NCBI GenBank assembly: GCA_036488815.1
Contig: DASXGX010000001.1
Coordinates: forward strand, 1-64,000
DNA: 64,000 bases
Origin: Roseiarcus sp036488815
GTDB lineage: Bacteria; Pseudomonadota; Alphaproteobacteria; Rhizobiales; Beijerinckiaceae
Reading direction: 5' to 3'
The notes under the pieces are model-generated. The model ran no database searches and was not told the origin of the DNA. It worked only from the letters and a program-made list of their open reading frames with translations. The number at the start of each line of letters is the position of its first letter. The stretch's first letter is position 1. Of this stretch, positions 36,475 through 44,118 are shown in pieces. Position numbers and translations under genes: made by a program.

Positions 36475-37587
36475 ATGCGCTGGTCGCTGACGATAGGCCG
36501 CTTTGGCGAGACGGCGGTGAAGATCCACGTCACCTTCCTGCTGCTGCTCGCCTGGATTGGTTTCAGCGCGTGGCGCCAGCAAGGCCCGGCCGCGGCGCGC
36601 GACAGCGTCGTCTTCATCGTGCTTCTCTTCGTATGCGTCGTCCTGCACGAATTCGGCCATATCCTCGCGGCGCGGCGCTTCGGCGTCAAAACGCCCGAGG
36701 TCACCCTGCTGCCGATCGGCGGCGTCGCGAGCATGCAGAGCCTGCCGGAGAAGCCGGTGCAGGAACTCATCGTCGCGATCGCCGGTCCGCTCGTCAATTT
36801 CGCAATCGCGATCGTCCTGCTTCTCATACTCGGCGGGATCAATGGAGCGGACTTCGCCGGACTCGACGATCCGCGCCTGTCGCTGCTGGCGCGCCTTGCT
36901 GCGGCCAACATCTATCTCGCACTCTTCAATCTCGTGCCGGCCTTTCCGATGGACGGAGGCCGCGTCCTGCGGGCCCTGCTCGCCATGCGCTACAGCCGCG
37001 CGAAAGCGACGCAGATCGCCGCCGCAATCGGACAGGCTTTCGCCTTCGTCCTCGGCTTCATCGGCCTGTTCGGCAACCCGCTGCTCATCTTCGTCGCCAT
37101 CTTCGTCTACATCGCGGCGTCCGCGGAGGCGCAGATGACGGCGGTGCACGAATCGGCGCGAGGATTGAGCGTCGCCGATGCGATGGAGACGCGCTTCGCC
37201 GCCATGCCGGCCGCCGCCAGGCTCTCCGAGGCGGTCGACACGCTGCTCGCCACCGCGCAGCAGGAATTTCCGGTCGTCGACGCCCATGGCAAACCGATCG
37301 GCCTCATGATGCGCGACGACATCCTCGCCGCGCTGAAGGACCACGACGGCAATGCGCCGGTCGTCGACTTCATGCGGGCGCCGGTCGAGACGGTGCGGGC
37401 GACCACGCCGCTCGAAAGCGCCATCGACCGCGTCTACCAACAAGACGGCGCGGGCCAGTGCGTCGTCGATCGCGACGGGGTGCTGGTCGGCGTGCTCACG
37501 CGGCAGAACATCGCGGAGTTGATGATGATCAGGTCGCTGCGTCCGGATTGGCGCTTCGATCGCGCCTCGCGCTTTGCCGCCAACTGA
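36475..37587 (+). CDS. site-2 protease family protein with CBS pair
   Basis: 370 residues. Intramembrane metalloprotease core with zinc motif VVLHEFGHILAARRFGV and the second motif NLVPAFPMDGGRVLRAL; about six hydrophobic segments. From about residue 235 two CBS domains follow (VADAMETRFAAMP, QEFPVVDAHGKPIG; VVDFMRAPVETV, QCVVDRDGVLVGVLTRQNI), which usually bind adenine nucleotides and could gate proteolysis by energy state. Substrate may be a membrane-bound regulator; none is evident here. Confidence 0.92.
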   Translation: MRWSLTIGRFGETAVKIHVTFLLLLAWIGFSAWRQQGPAAARDSVVFIVLLFVCVVLHEFGHILAARRFGVKTPEVTLLPIGGVASMQSLPEKPVQELIVAIAGPLVNFAIAIVLLLILGGINGADFAGLDDPRLSLLARLAAANIYLALFNLVPAFPMDGGRVLRALLAMRYSRAKATQIAAAIGQAFAFVLGFIGLFGNPLLIFVAIFVYIAASAEAQMTAVHESARGLSVADAMETRFAAMPAAARLSEAVDTLLATAQQEFPVVDAHGKPIGLMMRDDILAALKDHDGNAPVVDFMRAPVETVRATTPLESAIDRVYQQDGAGQCVVDRDGVLVGVLTRQNIAELMMIRSLRPDWRFDRASRFAAN

Positions 37588-37592
37588 CGCCT

Positions 37593-37617
37593 GGAACTCG
37601 AACTCGTCTCGCGTGTT
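37593..37617 (+). promoter_or_regulatory. EcfG-type promoter upstream of DUF4142 gene
   Basis: GGAAC (37593-37597), 17 bases, GTT (37615-37617), about 47 bases before the start codon. Matches the alphaproteobacterial general stress sigma factor consensus. Confidence 0.6.
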
Positions 37618-37663
37618 GACTTCGAGTGCGCAAAGCGCGCCGACATCGCCAAGGAGTTCGTCC

Positions 37664-38185
37664 ATGAACCGGATCATCTTCGTGGCGGCGTGCTCGCTGC
37701 TCGCTTTTCCTGTGGCTGCCGAGACGCTCGGCGAAAAGACCGGCGTCAACGAAACGCTCGGAATCGCGCCGACGACGCACGACTTCGTGCAGGAAGCCGC
37801 ATCGAGCGACATGTACGAAATCCAGTCGAGCAAGTTGGCCGCCGACAAGCTGAACGGGCCTGGCAAGGCGTTCGCCGAGGAAATGATCAAGGATCACACG
37901 AAAACCTCGGATCAACTCGCGACGCAGGCCAAGGCGGAAAACGTGCCGCTGCCGACCACGATGGGCAGCGCGCAGAAAAAGCTGATGGATCGGCTGCAGG
38001 GCCTCAACGGCGACGACTTCAGGAAGCGCTATTTCGACGATCAAGTGAGCGCCCACAAGGACGCCGTCTCGCTCTTTGAGCGCTACGGCAAGGGCGGCGA
38101 CAACATTCAGTTGAAGACCTGGGCCGGGCAAACGCTTCCGACGCTCCGCCATCACCTCGAGATGGCGCAGAACCTCGACAAATAG
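37664..38185 (+). CDS. DUF4142 exported protein
   Basis: 173 residues from ATG 37664 with AAGGAG ahead. Signal peptide MNRIIFVAACSLLAFPVAA, then a four-helix ferritin-like bundle typical of DUF4142 (FVQEAASSDMYEIQSSKLAA, AFAEEMIKDHTKTSDQLA, FDDQVSAHKDAVSLFERYG, HHLEMAQNLDK). Periplasmic, function unknown; many relatives belong to the EcfG general stress regulon, in line with the promoter here. Confidence 0.92.
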   Translation: MNRIIFVAACSLLAFPVAAETLGEKTGVNETLGIAPTTHDFVQEAASSDMYEIQSSKLAADKLNGPGKAFAEEMIKDHTKTSDQLATQAKAENVPLPTTMGSAQKKLMDRLQGLNGDDFRKRYFDDQVSAHKDAVSLFERYGKGGDNIQLKTWAGQTLPTLRHHLEMAQNLDK

Positions 38186-38250
38186 CTGTTCGCCATCCCT
38201 CGTTTTCGACGCGCGCGATGTTCCGAACGTGACCCCGCTCACGCTCGGAG

Positions 38251-38275
38251 GGAACCCCATCGCGCCCGCGGCGTT
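38251..38275 (+). promoter_or_regulatory. EcfG-type promoter upstream of DUF1236 gene
   Basis: GGAAC (38251-38255), 17 bases, GTT (38273-38275, reading GTTTC), 37 bases before the start codon. A second general-stress-type promoter only 660 bases from the first. Confidence 0.65.
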
Positions 38276-38312
38276 TCATAGACATCCCCCTCCACGATCA
38301 TAGGAGCAGACA

Positions 38313-39242
38313 ATGCACTCCTTGAGACAGCAGCTCATCATGACTGTGGCTTCAGTCGGCATGGCGGCCGGAATGATTGGGTACGCAGCCGCACAGGACA
38401 ACCCGAACAACGGCGAGACGAACCGGCCAGCGAGCGAGCGCATGGAGAAAGGGAATAAGGCGGAGAGCCCACAGCGCAACAAGATGAACAACACGATGGG
38501 CCAAACGCAGGACAATCAGCGTGGCGGCGCCGCGGCAGAAACGCAGAGGAAGGCCCAGAACGCTACGGGCGCGGAGCCTCAGGGCGCCCAGAGGACCGGA
38601 CAGAACGCCGATCAGAACGAGCAGAACAAACGCGACGAAACTCGCACCGGTCAGACCCAGATGCAGAAGACTGATCAAGGCGAAGGCCAAAAGACCGGCC
38701 AAAGCCAGGGCGAGCGCAAAGGCGAGACCCAAACGCGCGGCGCGCAAAGCGAGCCCGGCAAGGGCGACGCCAACACGCGGACCGGACAGGCTGAGCAACA
38801 GCGCAACCGCGACGTCGACACGCGCACCGGACAAGGCGAGCGCGATCAAGGCAACGGCGCAACCGCTGCAACCGAGCGCGATCGGAACGGACCGCGTCAA
38901 GGCATGAACGTCCGCGTGAGCGGCGATCTTCATATCTCTGAGGAAAAGGCCACCCGCATCAGCGAGAGCCTGAGAAACAGCGGCCACCGTGAGAACGTCA
39001 ACGTCGACGTGCGCGTCGGCGCGCCATTGCCCGCGAACGTGCGGCCGATGCCGTTGCCGCCGGACGTCGTCGAGTACGCCCCCGAATACCGCGGATACGA
39101 CTACGTCGTCGACAACGACGAGATCATCTTCATCCAGCCGGAGACGCACCTCGTCGTTGGAACGATCGACACCGGCGCAGCCACCGCGCAAGTCGACACG
39201 GGACAGCAACTCGCGCGAGCGAAGCCTTGCCCGGTCGATTAG
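38313..39242 (+). CDS. DUF1236 exported protein with Gln/Gly/Thr-rich repeats
   Basis: 309 residues. Signal peptide (MTVASVGMAAGMIGYAAA), then about 150 residues of low-complexity polar sequence with repeated RTGQ/KTGQ units (RTGQTQMQKTDQGEGQKTGQ and similar). A C-terminal DUF1236 region follows: VSGDLHISEEKATRISESL, VGAPLPANVRPMPLPPDVVE, and YDYVVDNDEIIFIQPETHLV. DUF1236 may bind to the cell envelope; the repeat region is likely disordered, like hydrophilins induced by desiccation. EcfG-type promoter upstream. Confidence 0.9.
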   Translation: MHSLRQQLIMTVASVGMAAGMIGYAAAQDNPNNGETNRPASERMEKGNKAESPQRNKMNNTMGQTQDNQRGGAAAETQRKAQNATGAEPQGAQRTGQNADQNEQNKRDETRTGQTQMQKTDQGEGQKTGQSQGERKGETQTRGAQSEPGKGDANTRTGQAEQQRNRDVDTRTGQGERDQGNGATAATERDRNGPRQGMNVRVSGDLHISEEKATRISESLRNSGHRENVNVDVRVGAPLPANVRPMPLPPDVVEYAPEYRGYDYVVDNDEIIFIQPETHLVVGTIDTGAATAQVDTGQQLARAKPCPVD

Positions 39243-39345
39243 CCGCGATGGATTAGTCGTTCAAATCAATGCCGCCGTTGCCGGCGCAAGCCGACCGTAA
39301 CGGTAACGCTCGCCAATGACGGCGTGACTCAGCGTGGAGGGGCTA

Positions 39346-39474
39346 GTGTTCGGTCGCGGTTTGCTCCTCCTCGCCCTCCTGCTCGCGATCGCGTCGTCGA
39401 TCGCCACGAAGGTCACAATCGCCGCCAGCAGCGTCGGCGGAGAGTTGGCGGGCGCCGTGAGCGACCTCAAATGA
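39346..39474 (+). CDS. 42-residue membrane or exported peptide
   Basis: GTG 39346, with GGAGG 5 bases upstream. The sequence MFGRGLLLLALLLAIASSIA is a strongly hydrophobic helix or signal, followed by a short tail ending GAVSDLK. Codon third positions are nearly all G or C, as in real genes nearby. Ends 42 bases before pdxY. No family recognised. Confidence 0.5.
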   Translation: MFGRGLLLLALLLAIASSIATKVTIAASSVGGELAGAVSDLK

Positions 39475-39516
39475 TCGCCCTTTGACGAGCGCGCCAAATC
39501 ATCGTCCCTTGGTGCA

Positions 39517-40371
39517 ATGGCGACGACCCTCATCTCCATTCAGTCTCATGTCGTCTACGGCCATGTCGGCAATTCGGCGGCCGTATTTCCCTTGCAGCGG
39601 CTCGGCTGCGAGGTGTGGCCGATTCACACGGTCCAGTTTTCCAGCCACGCCGGCTATCAAGGCTGGCGCGGGCGCGCGTTCGAGGCCGCGCTGATCGACG
39701 AATGCGTCGCCGGCCTCGAAGCGATCGGCGTCCTCAGCCGCTGCGATGGCGTCATCTCGGGCTATCTCGGCAAGGCGGAGACCGGCGAGGCGGCGCTGCG
39801 CGCCTACGCAGCGGTCCGGGCCGCAAACGCGCGCGCGCGATATTTCTGCGATCCCGTCATCGGCGACGAAGGGCGCGGCGTCTATGTCGACCCGGCCGTT
39901 GCCGCCTTCTTGCGCGAGCGCGCCGTTCCCGCCGCCGAGGTGGTCACGCCCAACGCTTTCGAACTCGCGTGGCTCACCGGCCGCGACGTCGGCACGCTCG
40001 CCGGACTGCGCGAAGCGCTGGCGCTGTTGCGCGCGCGTGGACCCAAGGTCGCGCTCGTGACGTCGGCGCGGCTCGAGTCGACGCCCTCCGACGCGCTCGA
40101 CATGATCGCGTGCGAGGGCGACGTCCTCTGGCGCTTGCAGACCCCTAAGCTGCCGATCGCCGTCAACGGCTCGGGCGACCTCGTCGCCGCCCTGTTCTTT
40201 CTCCATTGGCTGCGGACCGGCTCGGCGGCGCAAGCGCTTGCCAGCGCCGGTTCAGCCGTCTACGCGGTGGTGGCGGCGACGGTGAAGGCTGGCTCGCGCG
40301 AGTTGCAGATCGTGGCGGCGCAGGACGAGATCGTGAACCCATCACACCGCTTCGCCCCCGAACCGATTTAG
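39517..40371 (+). CDS. pdxY: pyridoxal kinase
   Basis: 284 residues. Family motifs SIQSHVVYGHVGNSAAVFPL, VWPIHTVQFSSHAGYQGW, YFCDPVIGDEGRGVYVD, VVTPNAFELAWLTG, and the late anion-hole loop VNGSGDLVAALFF, where the usual GTGD is GSGD. It phosphorylates pyridoxal in the B6 salvage pathway. Eight bases from the PhzF gene, so co-transcribed. Confidence 0.94.
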   Translation: MATTLISIQSHVVYGHVGNSAAVFPLQRLGCEVWPIHTVQFSSHAGYQGWRGRAFEAALIDECVAGLEAIGVLSRCDGVISGYLGKAETGEAALRAYAAVRAANARARYFCDPVIGDEGRGVYVDPAVAAFLRERAVPAAEVVTPNAFELAWLTGRDVGTLAGLREALALLRARGPKVALVTSARLESTPSDALDMIACEGDVLWRLQTPKLPIAVNGSGDLVAALFFLHWLRTGSAAQALASAGSAVYAVVAATVKAGSRELQIVAAQDEIVNPSHRFAPEPI

Positions 40372-40379
40372 GAGCGCCC

Positions 40380-41276
40380 ATGCGCCGGGCCTATCATCTG
40401 CTCGACGTCTTCACCGATGCGCCACTCGCCGGCAACCCGCTCGCCGTGGTGCTCGACGCCCAGGGCCTCGACGACGCGCGGATGCAGGCGATTGCGCGCG
40501 AGTTCAATCTTGCCGAGACCGTGTTCGTGAGCGAGCCGCGCGATCCCGTCAATTCGGCGGCGCTGCGGATTTTCACGCCCGCCCGCGAACTGCCGTTCGC
40601 GGGCCATCCGACTGTCGGCGCGGCGGCGCTGCTCGCGCATTTGCGGGCGCCGCAATTGCTCTCGGCGCAGGACCTGCGCATCGTTCTCGAGGAGAAGGTC
40701 GGCGACGTCGTCTGCGTCGCGCGCCATCGGCGCGGCAAAGCGTTGGCGGCCTACTTCACCCTGCCCCGCCTGCCGCAGCCGGCCGGCGCGGCGCCGAGCG
40801 CGGCCGAACTCGCCAGCAAGCTCGGGCTCGAGCCGGAAGACATCGGTTTCGGCGCGCACCATCCGACCGTCTTCGGCGCCGGCGTCGATTTCATCTTCGC
40901 GCCGCTGCGCAGCGCCGTCGCGCTCGCCAAGGCGACCCCGGACCGCTCGCTGTGGGGCGAAGGCGGCGGCCCCGGCCTCTACCTCTACACCAACGAGGCG
41001 AACGAGGGCGCCGCATACCGCGCGCGCATGTTCGGGCTCGGCTGGGGCATAAGGGAAGATCCGGCGACCGGCTCCGCGGCCTCGGCCTTCGCCGGCGTCG
41101 TGATGAAATTCGACCCGCCCGGCGACGGCGAGCACACGCTGGTCATCGAGCAGGGCGTCGAGATGGGACGCCCCAGCGCGATCGCGCTCGGCCTCGAGGT
41201 CGAAGACGGTGAACTGCGCGCGGCTACGATCGGCGGCTCCGCCGTCATCATCGGACAAGGAACCCTCGACCTGTGA
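40380..41276 (+). CDS. PhzF-family isomerase/epimerase
   Basis: 298 residues from ATG 40380 with GGAGCG upstream. PhzF hallmarks: VFTDAPLAGNPLAVVLDA, the catalytic Glu in REFNLAETVFV, FAGHPTVGAAALLAH, and REDPATGSAASAFAGV. These diaminopimelate-epimerase-fold enzymes isomerise small metabolites; the substrate is unknown and no phenazine genes are present. Overlaps the Nudix gene as GTGA. Confidence 0.93.
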   Translation: MRRAYHLLDVFTDAPLAGNPLAVVLDAQGLDDARMQAIAREFNLAETVFVSEPRDPVNSAALRIFTPARELPFAGHPTVGAAALLAHLRAPQLLSAQDLRIVLEEKVGDVVCVARHRRGKALAAYFTLPRLPQPAGAAPSAAELASKLGLEPEDIGFGAHHPTVFGAGVDFIFAPLRSAVALAKATPDRSLWGEGGGPGLYLYTNEANEGAAYRARMFGLGWGIREDPATGSAASAFAGVVMKFDPPGDGEHTLVIEQGVEMGRPSAIALGLEVEDGELRAATIGGSAVIIGQGTLDL

Positions 41277-41992
41277 GCGCTTCGCGCCTCCTCGAGGTCG
41301 CCGAGATCGACCTGCGTCTGGAGGCGCGGCCGTGGCCGTTCGCACAAAACGAGTCGGAGCGGATCGCGGCGCATTGGCGAAAGCGGCAGGCTGAGCGTCC
41401 GCATCTCTTCAACGGCCGGGTGCTGCTGCTCGGGCGGCACGCGCTGGAGACGCGCGCAGACGGCGCGAGTGCGCTGCGCGGCGCCTTTTTCGAGGTCGAT
41501 TTCTCGGCCTTTCTCGCCTGGAGGGACTTCGGCTTTCCCGACCGGTCGACCTTCAACTGCTTCTCGGCCGCCGCGCTCCTGAGCAGCGACGGCGCCTTCC
41601 TGCTCGGCGAGATGGCGGCGCACACTGCGAATGCCGGCTCGATCTATTTTCCGGCCGGCACGCCCGATCTCAGCGACGTCTTCGAGGGCCGTGTCGATCT
41701 CGCCGCGAGCGTCGCGCGCGAATTGGAGGAGGAAACCGGCCTCTCTCCCGACGCCGTCGCCTTCGGCCCAAGCTGGACGCTCGTCTACGATCCGCCGCAC
41801 GTTGCTTGCATCAAAGTGATGCGCCTCGACGAGCCCGCCGAGGCGGCGAAAGCGCGCATCGAAGCCTTTCTCGCCAAGGACCCGGTCGCCGAACTGTCGC
41901 GAATTCATATCATCCGGCGCCCCGAAGACCTGGACGCGCCCCGCTCGCGGCGCTTCGTCGCCGACTTCCTCGCCTTCGCCTTCGGGCGATAG
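41273..41992 (+). CDS. Nudix hydrolase
   Basis: 239 residues from GTG 41273. The Nudix box is around residues 125-160: GTPDLSDVF, then ASVARELEEETGL with the metal-binding Glu cluster; the loop between G and REL is a few residues longer than the canonical 23-residue box. An N-terminal 90-residue domain (LEARPWPFAQNESERIAAHW) precedes it, as in NUDIX enzymes acting on CoA or nucleotides. Co-translated with the PhzF gene. Confidence 0.88.
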   Translation: MSASRLLEVAEIDLRLEARPWPFAQNESERIAAHWRKRQAERPHLFNGRVLLLGRHALETRADGASALRGAFFEVDFSAFLAWRDFGFPDRSTFNCFSAAALLSSDGAFLLGEMAAHTANAGSIYFPAGTPDLSDVFEGRVDLAASVARELEEETGLSPDAVAFGPSWTLVYDPPHVACIKVMRLDEPAEAAKARIEAFLAKDPVAELSRIHIIRRPEDLDAPRSRRFVADFLAFAFGR

Positions 41993-42025
41993 CGCTTGCT
42001 ACTGTTAGATGTAATCGGCGAGACT

Positions 42026-42142
42026 CCCTCTCCCCGCTTGCGGGGAGAGGGTTGGGGTGAGGGGCCGGGTGATTAGCCGCACGCTTGCGGCTCCTCACCA
42101 AGCCCCTCATCCTGACCTTCTCCCCGCAAGCGGGGAGAAGGG
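42026..42142. repeat. 117-bp double-palindrome repeat (copy A)
   Basis: CCTCTCCCCGCTTGCGGGGAGAGG at one end and CCTTCTCCCCGCAAGCGGGGAGAAGG at the other, joined by a middle with GTGAGGGGCC and CACCAAGCCCCTCATCCTGA. The complete element recurs in reverse orientation at 49628-49746. It lies between the convergent Nudix and lipoprotein genes and could terminate both. Confidence 0.8.
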
Positions 42143-42186
42143 ATCCTCTGCGTCAACCTCAGCAGCGCGCTATCGTTCGCCCTTGC

Positions 42187-42531
42187 TCAAAGGCTCGTCG
42201 GGTAGCCGTGCCGCTTGCGCGAGGCGATGATCGTCGCGCGCGCCTGCGCCTCGTGGCCCTCCGAGCACTGCTGTTCGGCGACGGCGATTTCCGCCTTGAT
42301 CCTATTGTAGACGGATTGGGCGACGTGACCCATAGCGAGATCGTTGTCCTGGATCGCCCGATACCGCGCGATATCGCCGACGCATCCCTCGCCCCCGGGC
42401 ATTTGGAAGTTGGACGGGGTGACGTCCGTCGACGCCGGCGCCGGCGCGGCCGCTTGCGGCGCAGGCGCTGGCGAATTGCAGGCGGCGAGCGCGAAGGCGG
42501 CGAGGACCATCAACGACTGCGGCTTCATCAT
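42187..42531 (-). CDS. small putative lipoprotein
   Basis: 114 residues from ATG 42531 (AGGAGACAC just before; the next codon is also ATG). Lipobox LAAC near residue 18 (MVLAAFALAACNSPAPAP), an Ala/Pro-rich linker, then a soluble part with two cysteines (GGEGCVGDIARYR and AEQQCSEGHEA). Probably sorted by the Lol system. No family recognised. Confidence 0.78.
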   Translation of the reverse strand: MMKPQSLMVLAAFALAACNSPAPAPQAAAPAPASTDVTPSNFQMPGGEGCVGDIARYRAIQDNDLAMGHVAQSVYNRIKAEIAVAEQQCSEGHEAQARATIIASRKRHGYPTSL

Positions 42532-42712
42532 GTGTCTCCTCCCGGACGCCCCGGGTCGTGCAACCTCGCAAATGGACAGGCCGCGTCAAGAGCGAAAACG
42601 CAGGCGGAAAGGCGCGATCCCCAGCCGCGGCGGCCTCGGGCCTTGGGGCATAGAGCCTTGGGAACGTCGCCGCGAAGGGCTACAACGTCGGACCCCATGT
42701 CGGAGCCTGACG

Positions 42713-43186
42713 ATGAAGCCCGCCGCTGCCGCCAGCGCCCTAAAAGTCCAAGCCGCCCTCGGGCCGAGCTACCGGGTGTTCGAGTTCGAGGCGAGCACGC
42801 GAACGGCCGCTGAAGCCGCCGCGGCGATCGGCTGCACGGTCGCCGAGATCGCAAAGTCGCTGGTCTTCCGAACCGAGCGATCGAACCGTGCGGTGCTGGC
42901 CATCGTCTCAGGGGTCAGCCGGGTCGATGAACGCAAGCTCGGCGAGATCGTCGGCGAACGCCTCGTGCGCGCCGACGCCGACTTCGTGCGGGAGAAGACC
43001 GGCTTCGCGATCGGCGGCGTTCCGCCGCTCGGCCACGCCGAGCCGCTGCTCACCGTCGTCGACGCCGCGCTCGACGCCTTCGAGACCATTTGGGCGGCGG
43101 CCGGAACGCCCAACGCCGTTTTCCCAGCCACGCCCGCCGACCTGCTGCGGCTGACCGGCGGGACCAAGGCGGCCGTAGCGCGTTAG
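42713..43186 (+). CDS. YbaK/ProX-type aminoacyl-tRNA deacylase
   Basis: 157 residues from ATG 42713. Family motifs: AAEAAAAIGCTVAEIAKSLVF (the substrate-cavity strand with conserved Lys), KLGEIVGERLVRADADFV, TGFAIGGVPPLGH. Stand-alone YbaK domains hydrolyse Cys- or Ala-tRNA-Pro. The genome's ProS (6935-8263) is the short form without an editing insert, so this enzyme may proofread in trans; this is inference. Stands alone. Confidence 0.9.
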   Translation: MKPAAAASALKVQAALGPSYRVFEFEASTRTAAEAAAAIGCTVAEIAKSLVFRTERSNRAVLAIVSGVSRVDERKLGEIVGERLVRADADFVREKTGFAIGGVPPLGHAEPLLTVVDAALDAFETIWAAAGTPNAVFPATPADLLRLTGGTKAAVAR

Positions 43187-43567
43187 CGTTTCGCAGTCAG
43201 GCTTGCCCCTCAGCTTCGCAATCGCAGTCCCCGGCGTCTGGTCGCATAGCGAAGCCCGGCTCCGGCGCACGATCGGCTACGCGTCGATCCTTCGCGCCTC
43301 CACTATGACCCGCCGTCGCTGGGCCGTGCGGCCCAAAGCCGGACAGCCAGTATAAGAACGATCCCGATTTGGGAATCCCGCTCGCTGAACAGAGTGGGCT
43401 GGCGGCCTGTCACAGACCCGATTCGACAAAAGCAAGAGGCTTCCACCGGCCAGGCGCGCGTTATCCACTGGCGGAGAGGCGGAGTGGTTACTCATTTCTG
43501 AACATCATCCTGGCAGAAATATTGCCTCGCGTTAGCCGTAGTTTCTCAACCGTACCGCAGAGGGACC
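43187..43567. other. 381-base gap with no gene seen
   Basis: GC falls steadily towards the PilZ gene. No open frame with normal codon use was found. At 43472-43493 there is GGAGAGGCGGAGTGG, reminiscent of the 5' end of a tRNA-Ser, but no tRNA follows. The stretch may hold the promoter of the PilZ gene. Confidence 0.5.
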
Positions 43568-43924
43568 GTGGAAAATCGCCGGCGCGCGCAAAGAAATCGC
43601 ACATGCCTTGAAGGACGAGTCGATTTCAATCATCGGCAATCGACAATGGATTGCATCGTAAAAAATCTTTCTAACGATGGAGCAAGAATTTCATTTGCAA
43701 ATTACACCCCGCTTCCCGACGCCTTCGATATTACAATATGTCGCCGGCGTGAGTCCTATAAAGCGAATGTTATTTGGCGTAACGCGACAGAGATAGGTTT
43801 GGCGTTCGCTCGGCAGGACAACAGCAACGTCGTATCGATCGATTTGACCCGGACAATTCGCCGGTTGGAAGCCGAGCGCAATGCCTTGGCGAGACGTATC
43901 GCCGATATGACTTATCCTGTTTAG
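43568..43924 (+). CDS. PilZ domain protein
   Basis: 118 residues from GTG 43568. PilZ c-di-GMP-binding motifs: RRAQRNRTCLEGRVDF (RxxxR) and VKNLSNDGARISF (N/DxSxxG), then a beta-barrel and a C-terminal helix (RRLEAERNALARRIAD). GC content is clearly lower than in neighbouring genes. Stand-alone PilZ proteins are c-di-GMP effectors for motility or polysaccharide; a GGDEF-EAL protein is at 54555-57641. Confidence 0.87.
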   Translation: MENRRRAQRNRTCLEGRVDFNHRQSTMDCIVKNLSNDGARISFANYTPLPDAFDITICRRRESYKANVIWRNATEIGLAFARQDNSNVVSIDLTRTIRRLEAERNALARRIADMTYPV

Positions 43925-43933
43925 GCGCTCGCC

Positions 43934-44101
43934 ATGATAAGGTGGGCGATAACTTTCGTCATCGATCGTATCATATTTTTGATCGTCGTCTTTTGGATCC
44001 TGCGCTACCTCACCGGGTCGCAGATTCAGAGCTTCGACTCGATCGAGCAGTGGATGGATCAAGTCTCCCCGTTCGCACAGATCAGCCGCGCGCTTCCGTA
44101 A
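43934..44101 (+). CDS. 55-residue membrane peptide
   Basis: ATG 43934, 9 bases after the PilZ stop. MIRWAITFVIDRIIFLIVVF forms one transmembrane helix, then WILRYLTGSQIQSFDSIEQ and a soluble tail of about 30 residues. Same low-GC style as the PilZ gene, so the two probably form one transcript. Ends 17 bases from the convergent lpxK. Unknown function. Confidence 0.55.
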   Translation: MIRWAITFVIDRIIFLIVVFWILRYLTGSQIQSFDSIEQWMDQVSPFAQISRALP

Positions 44102-44118
44102 GAGCGTGCGGCGCTGCC

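Noticed and set aside
43472..43493. tRNA-Ser-like 5' end (GGAGAGGCGGAGTGG)
   Set aside because: No anticodon arm, T arm or acceptor complement follows; too short to support a tRNA or an attachment remnant.
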